Assembly (NCBI RefSeq): GCF_007678255.1 | Contig: NZ_VEED01000004.1 | Location: 1-64,000, forward strand | Length of the DNA stretch: 64,000 nucleotides | Direction: 5' to 3' | Origin: Bacillus sp. X1(2014) | GTDB lineage: Bacteria; Bacillota; Bacilli; Bacillales_B; DSM-18226 | Shown here: positions 51,994 through 60,351 of the stretch, piece by piece | How the letters are laid out: every line of letters begins with the position of its first letter | Numbering within the stretch: the stretch's first letter is position 1 | Position numbers and translations under genes: made by a program | Notes under the pieces: generated by a model | The model's database searches: none | What the model was told of the DNA's origin: nothing | The model's input: only the letters and a program-made list of their open reading frames with translations

Positions 51994-52806
51994 TCACATA
52001 AGCTTAATCATGATCCCCGTCTTATCATCTGAAAGAAGGTTATTCCTTTTCTCATATTGTTCTAATTCCATAGAATATACTTGTAAACCGATTGTCTGTA
52101 TCATTCTAAATGTTTCTTCAATTGAATAGTTTGGATGAAAAAGGCCATCTGTTATCAATAATAATGTTTTGATTCCACTGCTATTTACTTGACCATGCTG
52201 AATAAAATTTAAAACTTCTTTTTTTCCATTAGCTACAGTATAACCATACTCCTTATTAGCTAATGAACGATTAAAGATCAGCTGTTGAGTAAAATCCTGA
52301 TAATACTCCTCATCTTGAATTTTAACTCCTTGCTTTCTTTGTTCCTCACGCCATGACTTTGCTCTATAATTTATATCTTTTACCGTATCTCTTGTTAAGG
52401 CTTTTATGGTTCCGTTTTGATACTCAGCAATGATCATACAATCACCAAGCTGAGCATAAGAAATCTTTCCGTCATTTTCAATCTTTATTATTGCTGCACA
52501 TGTTGACCAAAGATTTTCATATTTTTCCTGATTCACCTTGTTTTTTTCCATGTGTGCTTCCAACATTCTATTAGCAGCCATGATTCCTTCAACTAATGAA
52601 AGTTTATTTCGGTAGAGTCTAAAGAAATAATCTTTAAATATATTTGATGCTAAATATGCGCCATTCATTCCGTTTTCATCTTTGAATGGCATTAATGGAG
52701 TTGCCCCATCAAAAACCCCATACACATTTATCTTTTCATTTAATACAATTGAATCTTCACTTACACTTTTATGAGGGGCAGCACATAAAAAAGGTTCAAC
52801 TTTCAT
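51994..52806 (-). CDS. PP2C-like serine/threonine phosphatase
   Basis: A 270-residue protein with the PP2C (PPM) motif order: YGVFDGATPL (metal-binding Asp with DGAT in place of DGH, about residue 32), YAQLGDCMII (about residue 137), LLLITDGLFHP (about residue 217) and LSDDKTGIMIKL at the end with the last metal Asp. The fold predicts Mn2+/Mg2+-dependent protein dephosphorylation. No transmembrane segment. It is the first gene of a two-gene operon with a peptidoglycan amidase and has GAAGGTGGACAACC before its ATG. The partner kinase is not in the window. Confidence 0.82.
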   Translation of the reverse strand: MKVEPFLCAAPHKSVSEDSIVLNEKINVYGVFDGATPLMPFKDENGMNGAYLASNIFKDYFFRLYRNKLSLVEGIMAANRMLEAHMEKNKVNQEKYENLWSTCAAIIKIENDGKISYAQLGDCMIIAEYQNGTIKALTRDTVKDINYRAKSWREEQRKQGVKIQDEEYYQDFTQQLIFNRSLANKEYGYTVANGKKEVLNFIQHGQVNSSGIKTLLLITDGLFHPNYSIEETFRMIQTIGLQVYSMELEQYEKRNNLLSDDKTGIMIKLM

Positions 52807-52980
52807 TGGTTGTCCACCTTCTTTTTTATCAAAATTAGCAGAAAATCGATAAAATTATATAAAGACATTATATGATTTAATGAGAAAATTTATTGTTACT
52901 AATTTTCTGTTTCTTTAGATAAGGTAAGTTAAAGACGATCTAGAGTTTATTACACTGGAATACGTTAAATTAACGTTACG

Positions 52981-53037
52981 AAAAACACCCCTTGTATCAT
53001 ATAGATATCTAATACGATACAAGGAGTGTTTTTTTCT
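52981..53037. terminator. Terminator past the desulfidase-like gene
   Basis: AAAAACACCCCTTGTATC pairs with GATACAAGGAGTGTTTTT, with T-runs on both ends, between two same-strand operons. Confidence 0.8.
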
Positions 53038-53064
53038 AGTTTTAATTTATTATGTTTAATATAT

Positions 53065-54339
53065 TTATTTTTCCAGCATTAATTTTAAAATGAGTTCATC
53101 GGTTTGCCTTGTTCCTTCATTTCCTAGCTTACAAAAGCTTTCAATACTCTTTTCAACATCATCATGGATAAAACCATCCGTCGATTGGATTTCTTGATGG
53201 TTTAGTGCAAGGAGCGCTGATTGAACAGCGACATTCGAACAAGTTGAGACTTTCATAGCACATCCTGCCTTGGCCCCGTCACAAATCATACCAGAAACAT
53301 TGCCGATCGTGTTTTGTATCGCTGCCTTAATTTGCTGAAGACCTCCCTCAAGTAAATAAACAATTGCCCCACTTGCGCCCATTCCTGCAGCGGTTACACC
53401 GCATAAAGCAGAAAGGCGTCCAAATTTAGATTTAATATGAATGGTTATGAGATGGCTAAGGGCAACCGCTCGAATCATCCTTTCCTCAGATACTTGTAGC
53501 TTCTCTGCCGCTGCTACAACCGGAAGGGTTACCGCAATGCCCTGATTGCCACTCCCTGTATTCGCCATTACCGGGAGTATTGAACCAGCCATTCTCGCAT
53601 CTGAACCAGCGGCTGCAAGAGACATGGCCGAAGTCGCTAAATCATCGGATAAGATTCCTTTTTTCACATTTTCCTTAATTGTTTTGCCGACATTGAGTCC
53701 ATAATTTCCGGAAAGGCCTTCCATTCCAATCGTTCGATTTAATTCAATACTCTTTTTTACAAGACCTAAATCAGTAAGGTCTGCTTGAAGTACCCATTCA
53801 TAGATTTCATTAATCGTAAGCGCTTCTAATTCCTCTTCATCTGTTTGAATCCCAATATTTTCACAACCACCACGGTACACTGCTATACCATCCACTTCGA
53901 TTAAGGTGATATTCGTATGATTATCAGAAATTATCGCTCTCGAAAGCTGCTTATCTGTTCGAACAATCACTTCAATATATAGTCTTTTCGGTGTATCTGC
54001 CTGTCCGGCTGTTACTTTACCCTCTTCAATGAGTTTTATCGCCATTCGTTCATCCTCGATTGAAAGCCCGTTTAAAACTTCTAACTGTTGATTTGGATCT
54101 CCAGACATTGCTCCAAGTGCAGCAGCGAAATCAAGACCTTTGGCAGTCATCCCTGGAATCCCGACAGACTTGGCATTTTTAATAATATTTCCGCTAGCTT
54201 TTACATTAATCTCTTCTATTTGTCCCGTTATATAACTTTTAGCCGTCGCTGCTGCCAAGGCAATTGCAACCGGCTCTGTGCAGCCAAGGGCAATCACTAA
54301 TTCTTTTTCTAATATTGTTAAAATTTTGTTTTTCCCCAT
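53065..54339 (-). CDS. L-cysteine desulfidase/serine dehydratase alpha-like (UPF0597)
   Basis: A 424-residue protein of the UPF0597/CdsB family. It opens with the iron-sulfur Cys in VIALGCTEPVAIALAAA (about residue 21) and has further conserved Cys in ALCGVTAAGMG, then ICDGAKAGCAMK (about residues 330-340), expected to hold a 4Fe-4S cluster. Relatives release sulfide, ammonia and pyruvate from L-cysteine or deaminate serine. The ATG at 54339 follows AGGTGGCGAACAT; the longer frame is not supported. It lies 279 bases downstream of xdhC on the same strand. Confidence 0.9.
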   Translation of the reverse strand: MGKNKILTILEKELVIALGCTEPVAIALAAATAKSYITGQIEEINVKASGNIIKNAKSVGIPGMTAKGLDFAAALGAMSGDPNQQLEVLNGLSIEDERMAIKLIEEGKVTAGQADTPKRLYIEVIVRTDKQLSRAIISDNHTNITLIEVDGIAVYRGGCENIGIQTDEEELEALTINEIYEWVLQADLTDLGLVKKSIELNRTIGMEGLSGNYGLNVGKTIKENVKKGILSDDLATSAMSLAAAGSDARMAGSILPVMANTGSGNQGIAVTLPVVAAAEKLQVSEERMIRAVALSHLITIHIKSKFGRLSALCGVTAAGMGASGAIVYLLEGGLQQIKAAIQNTIGNVSGMICDGAKAGCAMKVSTCSNVAVQSALLALNHQEIQSTDGFIHDDVEKSIESFCKLGNEGTRQTDELILKLMLEK

Positions 54340-54504
54340 TATGTTCGCCACCTGTTTTTCTAAAATAACTTTTAATAAATCATACCATAATAGCGTACCT
54401 GTCACATTAAAAAAAAGGAGCATCAGCCACTAGGTGCAGTTCAAAATGAGGACGAAACAACCTGATTACACCAACAAAATGAGAATCAACAAGAAACCAA
54501 ACAA

Positions 54505-54529
54505 CCTCCCCTTTTTAAACGGGGAGGGA
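54505..54529 (-). terminator. GC-rich hairpin between xdhC and the desulfidase-like gene
   Basis: CCTCCCC/GGGGAGG around a TTTTTAAAC loop. It probably ends or attenuates the xdh transcript; no long T-run follows. Confidence 0.5.
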
Positions 54530-54617
54530 GGTCTACAGCAAAAACACTTACCTTGGAACTTGATTCCTGGTAAATGCTTTTATCTCAAATCATTAAACGA
54601 AACCTCAAAATTACGCC

Positions 54618-55412
54618 TTATCTATTCAATTGTTTAACTTTCGTCATCTTTTTTTCCTTACTTACCTTGATGATTTCCCCGATAATACTGATGGCTATTT
54701 CTTGTGTGGTTTCCGAGCCGATGAGTAAACCGATGGGAGAATGAACCTGTTCCAACAGTTCTTCACTGACCCCTTCACGTTTTAATTTTTCATAAATTGT
54801 GATGACCTTGCGCTTACTGGCGACCATGCCAACATAGGCAATCGGAAATTGCAGTGCCGTTTTTAAAACGATATCATCTCCGTCTTTTGTCACAATGACC
54901 ACATATGAATTTTCATTTAGGTCCGCTGCCAGTAAGGCCTTTTCAATTTCCTCGTTCACATAAAGGTTTGTCGCATTAGGAAAGCGTTCCTTCGTACAAT
55001 AACCAACGCGATCATCGACAACGCAATAAGGGATTTCAAGGAAATCCGCCAGCTTTGCCAAAGCATTGCCTAAATGCCCGGCACCGCAAAGAACGAGTTC
55101 TGGCCTGCTTTTATAGACCTCAATAAAAACTCGCAACGTCCCGCCACAATTCATTTGAATTCCGTCTTTTGCATGTTTATTTAATTTGTATTCAACGATT
55201 TTTGATTTGCCATCTTGGATCGCCTTAACACTCTCTTCGATGATATAGTGCTCAGCCAAGCCTCCTCCGACAGTGCCTTCAATCGTACCATCACGGTAAA
55301 CAATCATTTTTCCAACATGCTGGGGAGTTGAGCCCTTTGATTCAATGATTACGGCTAGAGCAAAGTTTTCGTTTTGACGGTTCAGCATGGCCACCTTTTC
55401 CATCAGAAGCAT
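54618..55412 (-). CDS. xdhC: XdhC/CoxI-family molybdenum cofactor insertion protein
   Basis: A 264-residue accessory protein. The N-terminal XdhC_CoxI domain has ESKGSTPQHVGKMIVYRDG and GTVGGGLAEH; the C-terminal Rossmann domain has LVLCGAGHLGNALAKLADFL (about residue 112) and GMVASKRK. XdhC binds and helps sulfurate molybdenum cofactor before insertion in xanthine dehydrogenase-type enzymes. It is the last gene of the hydroxylase operon, 27 bases after the FAD subunit. The ATG follows GGGGGAGAGCTATTC. Confidence 0.92.
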   Translation of the reverse strand: MLLMEKVAMLNRQNENFALAVIIESKGSTPQHVGKMIVYRDGTIEGTVGGGLAEHYIIEESVKAIQDGKSKIVEYKLNKHAKDGIQMNCGGTLRVFIEVYKSRPELVLCGAGHLGNALAKLADFLEIPYCVVDDRVGYCTKERFPNATNLYVNEEIEKALLAADLNENSYVVIVTKDGDDIVLKTALQFPIAYVGMVASKRKVITIYEKLKREGVSEELLEQVHSPIGLLIGSETTQEIAISIIGEIIKVSKEKKMTKVKQLNR

Positions 55413-55439
55413 GAATAGCTCTCCCCCTTCTTTTTAACA

Positions 55440-56309
55440 TTAATTCGGTTGATATTGCTTCATGCTAAGAAAATATCGTAAAAGATTTAATGCAACAGTT
55501 TTTCTGTATAAAGCTGTGGAACGTTGATCGTCGATTGGCCGAATAATCTTCTCGAAGGCTGCCACAACCTGAGCGATGTCTGCATCGGCTAATGGTATGT
55601 TTTTTCCAATCAGCGTTTTTTCAATATCCATGGAACGAACCATCGTAGGTCCGACCGCTCCGAAAGAAAAGCGCACATCATCGATTTGACCTTCATTGAT
55701 CCGGATATATCCTGCAAACCCTACTTTGGCAATGGCATCTGCATTGCGGTTGCCGACTTTCTCAAAAACAACATGAGCACCTTCTTCTAAGACGGACGGC
55801 AAGATAATTTCAGCTAAAATCTCATTTTGATGCCGCACTACCCGCCTTGGACCTTGAATAAAATCGCTAATAGCCACTACTCGATCACCATTAACGGAGC
55901 GCAACAAAAGTTTGGCATTGTATACATATAATAATGGCAGGGTGTCACCAGCCGGAGAGGCGTTGCAAATATTACCGCCTAGTGTTCCTCGGTTTCTTAT
56001 TGCAGGGGCAGCAATGGTTTTAATAGCATTCTTTATTGGCAGTGGAATGAGCGGATGTTCAAGTAGTTCACTATAGGTACAGCAAGCCCCGATGTGAAGA
56101 TCGTTTTGATTTTGATACACCTGCTTTAATTCGGAAAGGTGATCAATAAAAACTAGCGGTTTTGAGAATTTCAGAGGTACTCCCCTACCACTTTTGTGAA
56201 GAACCATGACATCGGTCCCTCCGGCCATGATTACACAGTCTTCACTATTCAATTGGCTCAACGTTTTGTCTAACCGTTCAAAGCGATACGTAGTTATTTT
56301 CTCTACCAT
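55440..56309 (-). CDS. Molybdenum hydroxylase FAD-binding subunit
   Basis: A 289-residue flavoprotein subunit of the xanthine dehydrogenase family. The FAD loop VIMAGGTDVMVLHKSGRG (about residue 28) and APAIRNRGTLGGNICNASPA (about residue 107) are the signatures; the CO-dehydrogenase flavoprotein C-terminal domain follows from residue 175. It passes electrons from the Fe-S subunit to NAD+ or another acceptor. Its ATG overlaps the 2Fe-2S subunit stop by seven bases (ATGGTAG), so translation is coupled. Confidence 0.93.
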   Translation of the reverse strand: MVEKITTYRFERLDKTLSQLNSEDCVIMAGGTDVMVLHKSGRGVPLKFSKPLVFIDHLSELKQVYQNQNDLHIGACCTYSELLEHPLIPLPIKNAIKTIAAPAIRNRGTLGGNICNASPAGDTLPLLYVYNAKLLLRSVNGDRVVAISDFIQGPRRVVRHQNEILAEIILPSVLEEGAHVVFEKVGNRNADAIAKVGFAGYIRINEGQIDDVRFSFGAVGPTMVRSMDIEKTLIGKNIPLADADIAQVVAAFEKIIRPIDDQRSTALYRKTVALNLLRYFLSMKQYQPN

Positions 56310-56770
56310 AAGCCGTCACCTTTTTTAGCCGCCTGATTGATCGCATCAACAATCATATTGTAGCCCGTACATCGACACAGGTTTCCAGAAATCCCTTCAC
56401 GTATTTCAGCCTCGGAAGGATGAGGGTTTTTAGATAACAACGCGGCACTCGCCATAATCATCCCTGGAATGCAATAGCCGCATTGCACTCCCCCGGCACT
56501 GGAATAGCTCTCATCTAGTATCTTAAATTGTTCCGAATCCAGTATCCCCTCAATCGTTTGAATATCCGCTCCATCAATCGAGCCAATAGGAATTAGGCAG
56601 CTGTTTTGCAGGAGGTTATTCACAAACACACTGCAGGCTCCGCACTCGCCTTCTCCACAGCCTTCCTTTGTTCCGATTAACTCAAACTCTTCTCTTATTA
56701 AATCTAGTAATCTAACTGTAGCAGGGGCGTCGGTTTCTACGGCTTTTCCATTTAGAGTAAATTTAATCAA
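56303..56770 (-). CDS. Molybdenum hydroxylase 2Fe-2S subunit
   Basis: About 155 residues with two 2Fe-2S clusters. The plant-type cluster uses EGCGEGECGACSVFVNNLLQ plus NSC (about residues 38-60), and the second uses VQCGYCIPGM (about residue 101) and GNLCRCTGYN (about residue 138). It wires the molybdenum site to the FAD subunit. The TTG at 56770 follows GAAGGTGAAGAGC and overlaps the stop of the large-subunit gene by eight bases; the longer frame is unlikely. Confidence 0.93.
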   Translation of the reverse strand: MIKFTLNGKAVETDAPATVRLLDLIREEFELIGTKEGCGEGECGACSVFVNNLLQNSCLIPIGSIDGADIQTIEGILDSEQFKILDESYSSAGGVQCGYCIPGMIMASAALLSKNPHPSEAEIREGISGNLCRCTGYNMIVDAINQAAKKGDGLW

Positions 56771-58928
56771 GCTCTTCACCTTCTTTCCTCCAAAGACTCT
56801 CAATAATAACTTCAGGTGTAATCGGAATTTGCTGAAAAGAAGCTTTTAGTGCATCCTCGATTGCCGCTTGGACGGCTGGAGCACCGCCGATTAACGTCAA
56901 TTCACCCGCACCCTTTGCTCCGTATGGACCATCAGCATAGGGGTTATCAAAGACCTTGCTGACAATTGGAACGACATCCAATGAAGTCGGCGGTCCATAA
57001 TCGGATATGCTCTTTTGTTGGATTCTGCCTTGCTTTGAGGTCATCTTTTCTAAATAACCGTACGCTAACCCTTGAGCCAGACCACCGTCAATTTGGCCTT
57101 TCATAATCCGGTCATCGATGACCTTCCCCACTTCATAATTGCCGTATACTTTTTCTAGCTTTACATTTCCTGTTAACGTATCCACTTCCAATTCAACGAT
57201 ATTCACACCCCATGAATAAGCGGGGTAAGCATCTCCAGTGAAGGTTTTTTCGTTCCAAGGGATCATTTCTCGATGAACATAATGCTCCACTACTTCCTGT
57301 TCCACCCCTATTTGCCATTGGTCCTTCAGTTTTTTTGCGGCACGTTCAAGCAATTTTCCAACAATCATCGTCGTCCTCGAGGCTACGGTCGGACCGGAGT
57401 CGGGAACCTCTTTTGTATCGGGATACGGGTACAAAACTTCTTCGTACGGAAGGTCTAGTTCTTTGGCGACAATTTTAGAAAGTGTCGTCAAAATGCCTTG
57501 TCCCATATCAGAATTTGAGATTTTTAGTGATACCTTTCCGTCCTTAGATTTAAACAGTTTCACCGTTGCTTTAATATGGTCACGTTCGCCACTGCCTGTA
57601 AATCCACAGCCATGGAGGAAAAGCGAAGTTCCAATGCCTTTTTTATAACGTTGATTTTGTTGATTGTATTGCTGAAACTCTTCTTTCTTCTTTTGGTATC
57701 CAGACTGGTTGAGCAGGTCGTCAATCATATCTTCTACTAATATTGGATCGCGGAATATACCTTTGGTGATGGTGGGGTCTCCTTGTTTGACGAGGTATTT
57801 TCGTTTATATTCAAGTGGTTCGATGTTTGCCAGTTTACTAAGATGTCCCATATGACTTTCGATTCCGGCAAAGCTTTGAGGAGCACCAAAGCCTCTGAAG
57901 GCACCGTTCGGAACCGTATTGGTTTTTAAGACATAACCTTTTGCATGAAAATGCGGAATCTTATAAACACCGGCACTGTTTATTAAGGCACGCTGCAGCA
58001 CGACAGAACTCAAACCCACATTCGCTCCGCCATCCAAATAAATATCCACACAAAGGCTTAAGATATTTCCTTCCTTATCTATAGCCGTTCGATATTTGAG
58101 TTTAGCAGGATGCCTTTTCGTTGTAACTACCATATCCTCAGAACGATCAAATACAAGCATCACCGACTTTTTGACTGCCTTTGCAGCAACCGCTACATGA
58201 CATGCCATCATTGAAGGAAAATCTTCTTTGCCGCCAAAACCTCCGCCAGTCGGGCTTTGGACTACTCTGACTTCATCGTCACCACAGGCTAAAGCGCTTA
58301 GTAAGGCATTTTTTATATAATAAAGACACTGCATTGAACCCTGGACTTCAATTTCATCATCCTTATATATGGCGAGCATTCCTTGTGGCTCAAGGTATAC
58401 ATGCTCCTGATAACCCGTTTCATATTCCTCTTCGATTATTTTGTGGGCTCCTTGTTCAATCGCCGAAATGTTCTCTAAGCTTTCTCCGAATTCATAGCTT
58501 GCCATATTTACACCTGTTGTAGATTTTTGTTGGATCGCTTCGTCCAATGTATAAATAGGCTGATGTTCTTCAAAATCGACCTTTATTTCATTTAACAAAC
58601 CATACAGGATTTGAAGGTCTATTCCAACGAGCATCAGAATCGGCTCACCAATATAGTTGACCCATTCATTCGCAAAAATAGGCTGATCTTCTTTGATGAT
58701 TTTTACATAATTTGGTCCTGGAATATGCTCTGCTCCAACCGCCTCATATCCTTCCGGTAGTTTCGGCAACTGAATGGATTTGATCTTGCCATAAGCAATA
58801 GGTGACCGGTACAAAACCCCATAAACCATATTTTCCACTTTTACGTCACTTATATAGGGCAACTGGCCCGATACTTTACCACTATGGTCCTTTTTGGGCA
58901 CTGAGATGCTTATGTCTTTTAAGTTCAT
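56763..58928 (-). CDS. Molybdenum hydroxylase large subunit (xanthine dehydrogenase-like)
   Basis: A 721-residue molybdopterin-binding subunit. The a/b hammerhead domain covers about residues 15-125; then come QSPTGGGFGGKEDFPSMMAC (about residue 225), GAFRGFGAPQSFAG (about residue 345) and the catalytic-Glu loop PYGAKGAGELTLIG (about residue 687). It should hydroxylate a purine or other N-heterocycle using water. Gene order large-2Fe2S-FAD-XdhC fits Bacillus purine or heterocycle hydroxylases, but the substrate cannot be fixed by sequence alone. First gene of the operon. The ATG is preceded by AAGGGTGTTGTTGG. Confidence 0.93.
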   Translation of the reverse strand: MNLKDISISVPKKDHSGKVSGQLPYISDVKVENMVYGVLYRSPIAYGKIKSIQLPKLPEGYEAVGAEHIPGPNYVKIIKEDQPIFANEWVNYIGEPILMLVGIDLQILYGLLNEIKVDFEEHQPIYTLDEAIQQKSTTGVNMASYEFGESLENISAIEQGAHKIIEEEYETGYQEHVYLEPQGMLAIYKDDEIEVQGSMQCLYYIKNALLSALACGDDEVRVVQSPTGGGFGGKEDFPSMMACHVAVAAKAVKKSVMLVFDRSEDMVVTTKRHPAKLKYRTAIDKEGNILSLCVDIYLDGGANVGLSSVVLQRALINSAGVYKIPHFHAKGYVLKTNTVPNGAFRGFGAPQSFAGIESHMGHLSKLANIEPLEYKRKYLVKQGDPTITKGIFRDPILVEDMIDDLLNQSGYQKKKEEFQQYNQQNQRYKKGIGTSLFLHGCGFTGSGERDHIKATVKLFKSKDGKVSLKISNSDMGQGILTTLSKIVAKELDLPYEEVLYPYPDTKEVPDSGPTVASRTTMIVGKLLERAAKKLKDQWQIGVEQEVVEHYVHREMIPWNEKTFTGDAYPAYSWGVNIVELEVDTLTGNVKLEKVYGNYEVGKVIDDRIMKGQIDGGLAQGLAYGYLEKMTSKQGRIQQKSISDYGPPTSLDVVPIVSKVFDNPYADGPYGAKGAGELTLIGGAPAVQAAIEDALKASFQQIPITPEVIIESLWRKEGEELD

Positions 58929-59313
58929 TCCAACAACACCCTTCGACTCTTTTTTTTAAAGGGGGACACTTTATTAATAGAAACCTCTTCCTATGATTTT
59001 ATAAATGAGAATCATATTTTATGATCATTTCATTCAAGAATTTATGATGCTTCATTTTTTTGATTGAAAATCGTCGAATTTAGACCGAACCCTGGTAGGA
59101 CCCCAAATATGAATAGTGACAATGAATTCGTGTTTATAGACAAAGGTTTTGACCCTTATTTTAATGGTGGGGGTTGTATATTGATAATAAAGTCATTTAA
59201 AAACAAAAGTAAATCTCTTATTGTTATTTTGTTAATTTTCACCACACAAAAAATAAAGTTAAAAGTGATGTAAAATGAATTCGTAGATTTGAATAAATAG
59301 GAGGGAAGTTCTA
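58929..59313. other. Leader region with a palindromic candidate operator
   Basis: An extended inverted repeat, AATGAGAATCAT then ATGATCATTTCATT, lies at 59004-59034 upstream of the hydroxylase operon. It could be the binding site of a repressor. I see no convincing gene; the + strand frame at 59064 has no ribosome site and loses coding character. Confidence 0.4.
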
Positions 59314-59490
59314 ATAAACAAAAAAGAAATTGAAGAATTATTTGAAGGCGTACCACCAACATTTCGGAAATTTTGTAAAGTAAGCAGTCAAAACTATAAA
59401 AATGATTGTAATGTGTTCGCTTATGCCATTACCAAAAAGATATTAACCACTAATCAATGGCACTTTGTTTTTGGTAATAAGTTTTGGTGA
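59314..59490 (+). CDS. 58-residue protein with an apparent ATA start
   Basis: AGGAGG at 59300-59305 and nine bases later ATA open a 58-codon frame encoding NKKEIE, then LFEGVPPTFRKFCKVSSQNY, then KNDCNVFAYAITKK. No ATG, GTG or TTG lies near. The composition looks coding (mixed helices, two Cys). The last residues WHFVFGNKFW may already be beyond a junction, because the DNA changes character at about 59490 where the VanRS-like island begins. So it may be the truncated front end of a longer gene that has also lost its ATG, or a short gene with ATA start. Family unknown. Confidence 0.4.
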   Translation: MNKKEIEELFEGVPPTFRKFCKVSSQNYKNDCNVFAYAITKKILTTNQWHFVFGNKFW

Positions 59491-59513
59491 CAGCCTCAGA
59501 TCGTCGGATATAG

Positions 59514-59633
59514 CTTTTATGTAAGCAGGACAGGATTATAGGTGCATATCGGCTCGGCTGGACATGGGCTATTCCAGAGGATGCCGTAAAACCTGTTGAT
59601 GGACGAACGAAATCCGAACGAAATAAATCTTAA
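59514..59633 (+). pseudogene. HTH/excisionase-type protein, C-terminal scrap
   Basis: After a TAG the frame reads LLCKQDRIIGAYRLGWTWAI, then PEDAVKPVDGRTKSERNKS and a stop. This is the typical C-terminus of small MerR/excisionase-fold helix-turn-helix proteins common in mobile DNA of clostridia ('G-A-x-R-x-G-x-x-W-x-I-P-x-D-A-x-K-P-x-D-x-R'). The N-terminal helix-turn-helix is gone. It marks the left end of the transferred segment. Confidence 0.65.
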
Positions 59634-59635
59634 AA

Positions 59636-59661
59636 CTACAGGGAAAATACAGATTGCTTTG
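59636..59661 (+). promoter_or_regulatory. Candidate response-regulator box, first copy
   Basis: CTACAGGGAAAATACAGATT followed by GCTTTG, 28 bases upstream of the response regulator start; it repeats at 62338 with one change. Confidence 0.6.
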
Positions 59662-59688
59662 TTATCCTTTTTACGGAGGTATACATTT

Positions 59689-60351
59689 ATGGATATACGA
59701 ATACTGCTTGTCGAGGACGATGAGCATATTTGCAATACAGTAAAAGTCTTTTTATCTGGAGCGGGATATAAGGTGGATGCCTGTTTTAACGGGGATGAAG
59801 CGCATACCAAGTTTTATGATAACACCTATCAGCTTGTCATTCTTGACATCTTGCTGCCGGGAATGAACGGTCATGAGCTTTTAAGCGAGTTCCGTAAGCT
59901 GAATAATACGCCGGTTCTGATGATGACCGCTCTTTCCGATGATGAGAATCAAATCAGAGCGTTTGATGCGGAAGCGGACGATTATGTGACTAAGCCGTTC
60001 AAGATTCAGCTATTGCTGAAACGTGTGGAGGCGCTGCTCCGTCGCAGCGGTGCGGTGGCAAAGGAACTTCACTATGGCAAGCTGACACTTTTGCCGGAAG
60101 ATTTCAAGGTTTTTTATGACGACGAAGAATTACTTTTGACTCTTAAAGAGTTTGAAATCTTAATGCTACTGGTGCAAAACAATGGCAGAACACTATCTCA
60201 TGAAGTTATTTTGTCCCGCGTGTGGGGCTACGATTTTGACGGTGATGGCAGCACCGTGCATACTCACATTAAAAACCTACGGGCGAAGCTACCGGATAAT
60301 ATCATCAAAACAGTACGTGGAGTGGGCTACCGATTGGAGGAAACTTCATGA
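59689..60351 (+). CDS. OmpR/VanR-like response regulator
   Basis: A 220-residue response regulator. Receiver domain 1-115 with acidic pocket E9/D10/D11, phosphorylated D53 (LVILDILLPG) and K102 (YVTKPF); winged-helix DNA-binding domain 125-220 ending VRGVGYRLEE. It is the VanR/OmpR type. The ATG at 59689 follows ACGGAGGTATACATTT. Its stop overlaps the ATG of the kinase gene (ATGA), so the pair is translationally coupled. GC content and codon use are higher than those of the surrounding genes, a sign of transfer. Confidence 0.93.
   Translation: MDIRILLVEDDEHICNTVKVFLSGAGYKVDACFNGDEAHTKFYDNTYQLVILDILLPGMNGHELLSEFRKLNNTPVLMMTALSDDENQIRAFDAEADDYVTKPFKIQLLLKRVEALLRRSGAVAKELHYGKLTLLPEDFKVFYDDEELLLTLKEFEILMLLVQNNGRTLSHEVILSRVWGYDFDGDGSTVHTHIKNLRAKLPDNIIKTVRGVGYRLEETS

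Noticed and set aside
59064..59273. 69-residue + strand frame upstream of the hydroxylase operon
   Set aside because: No ribosome site; the second half is low-complexity AT-rich sequence.
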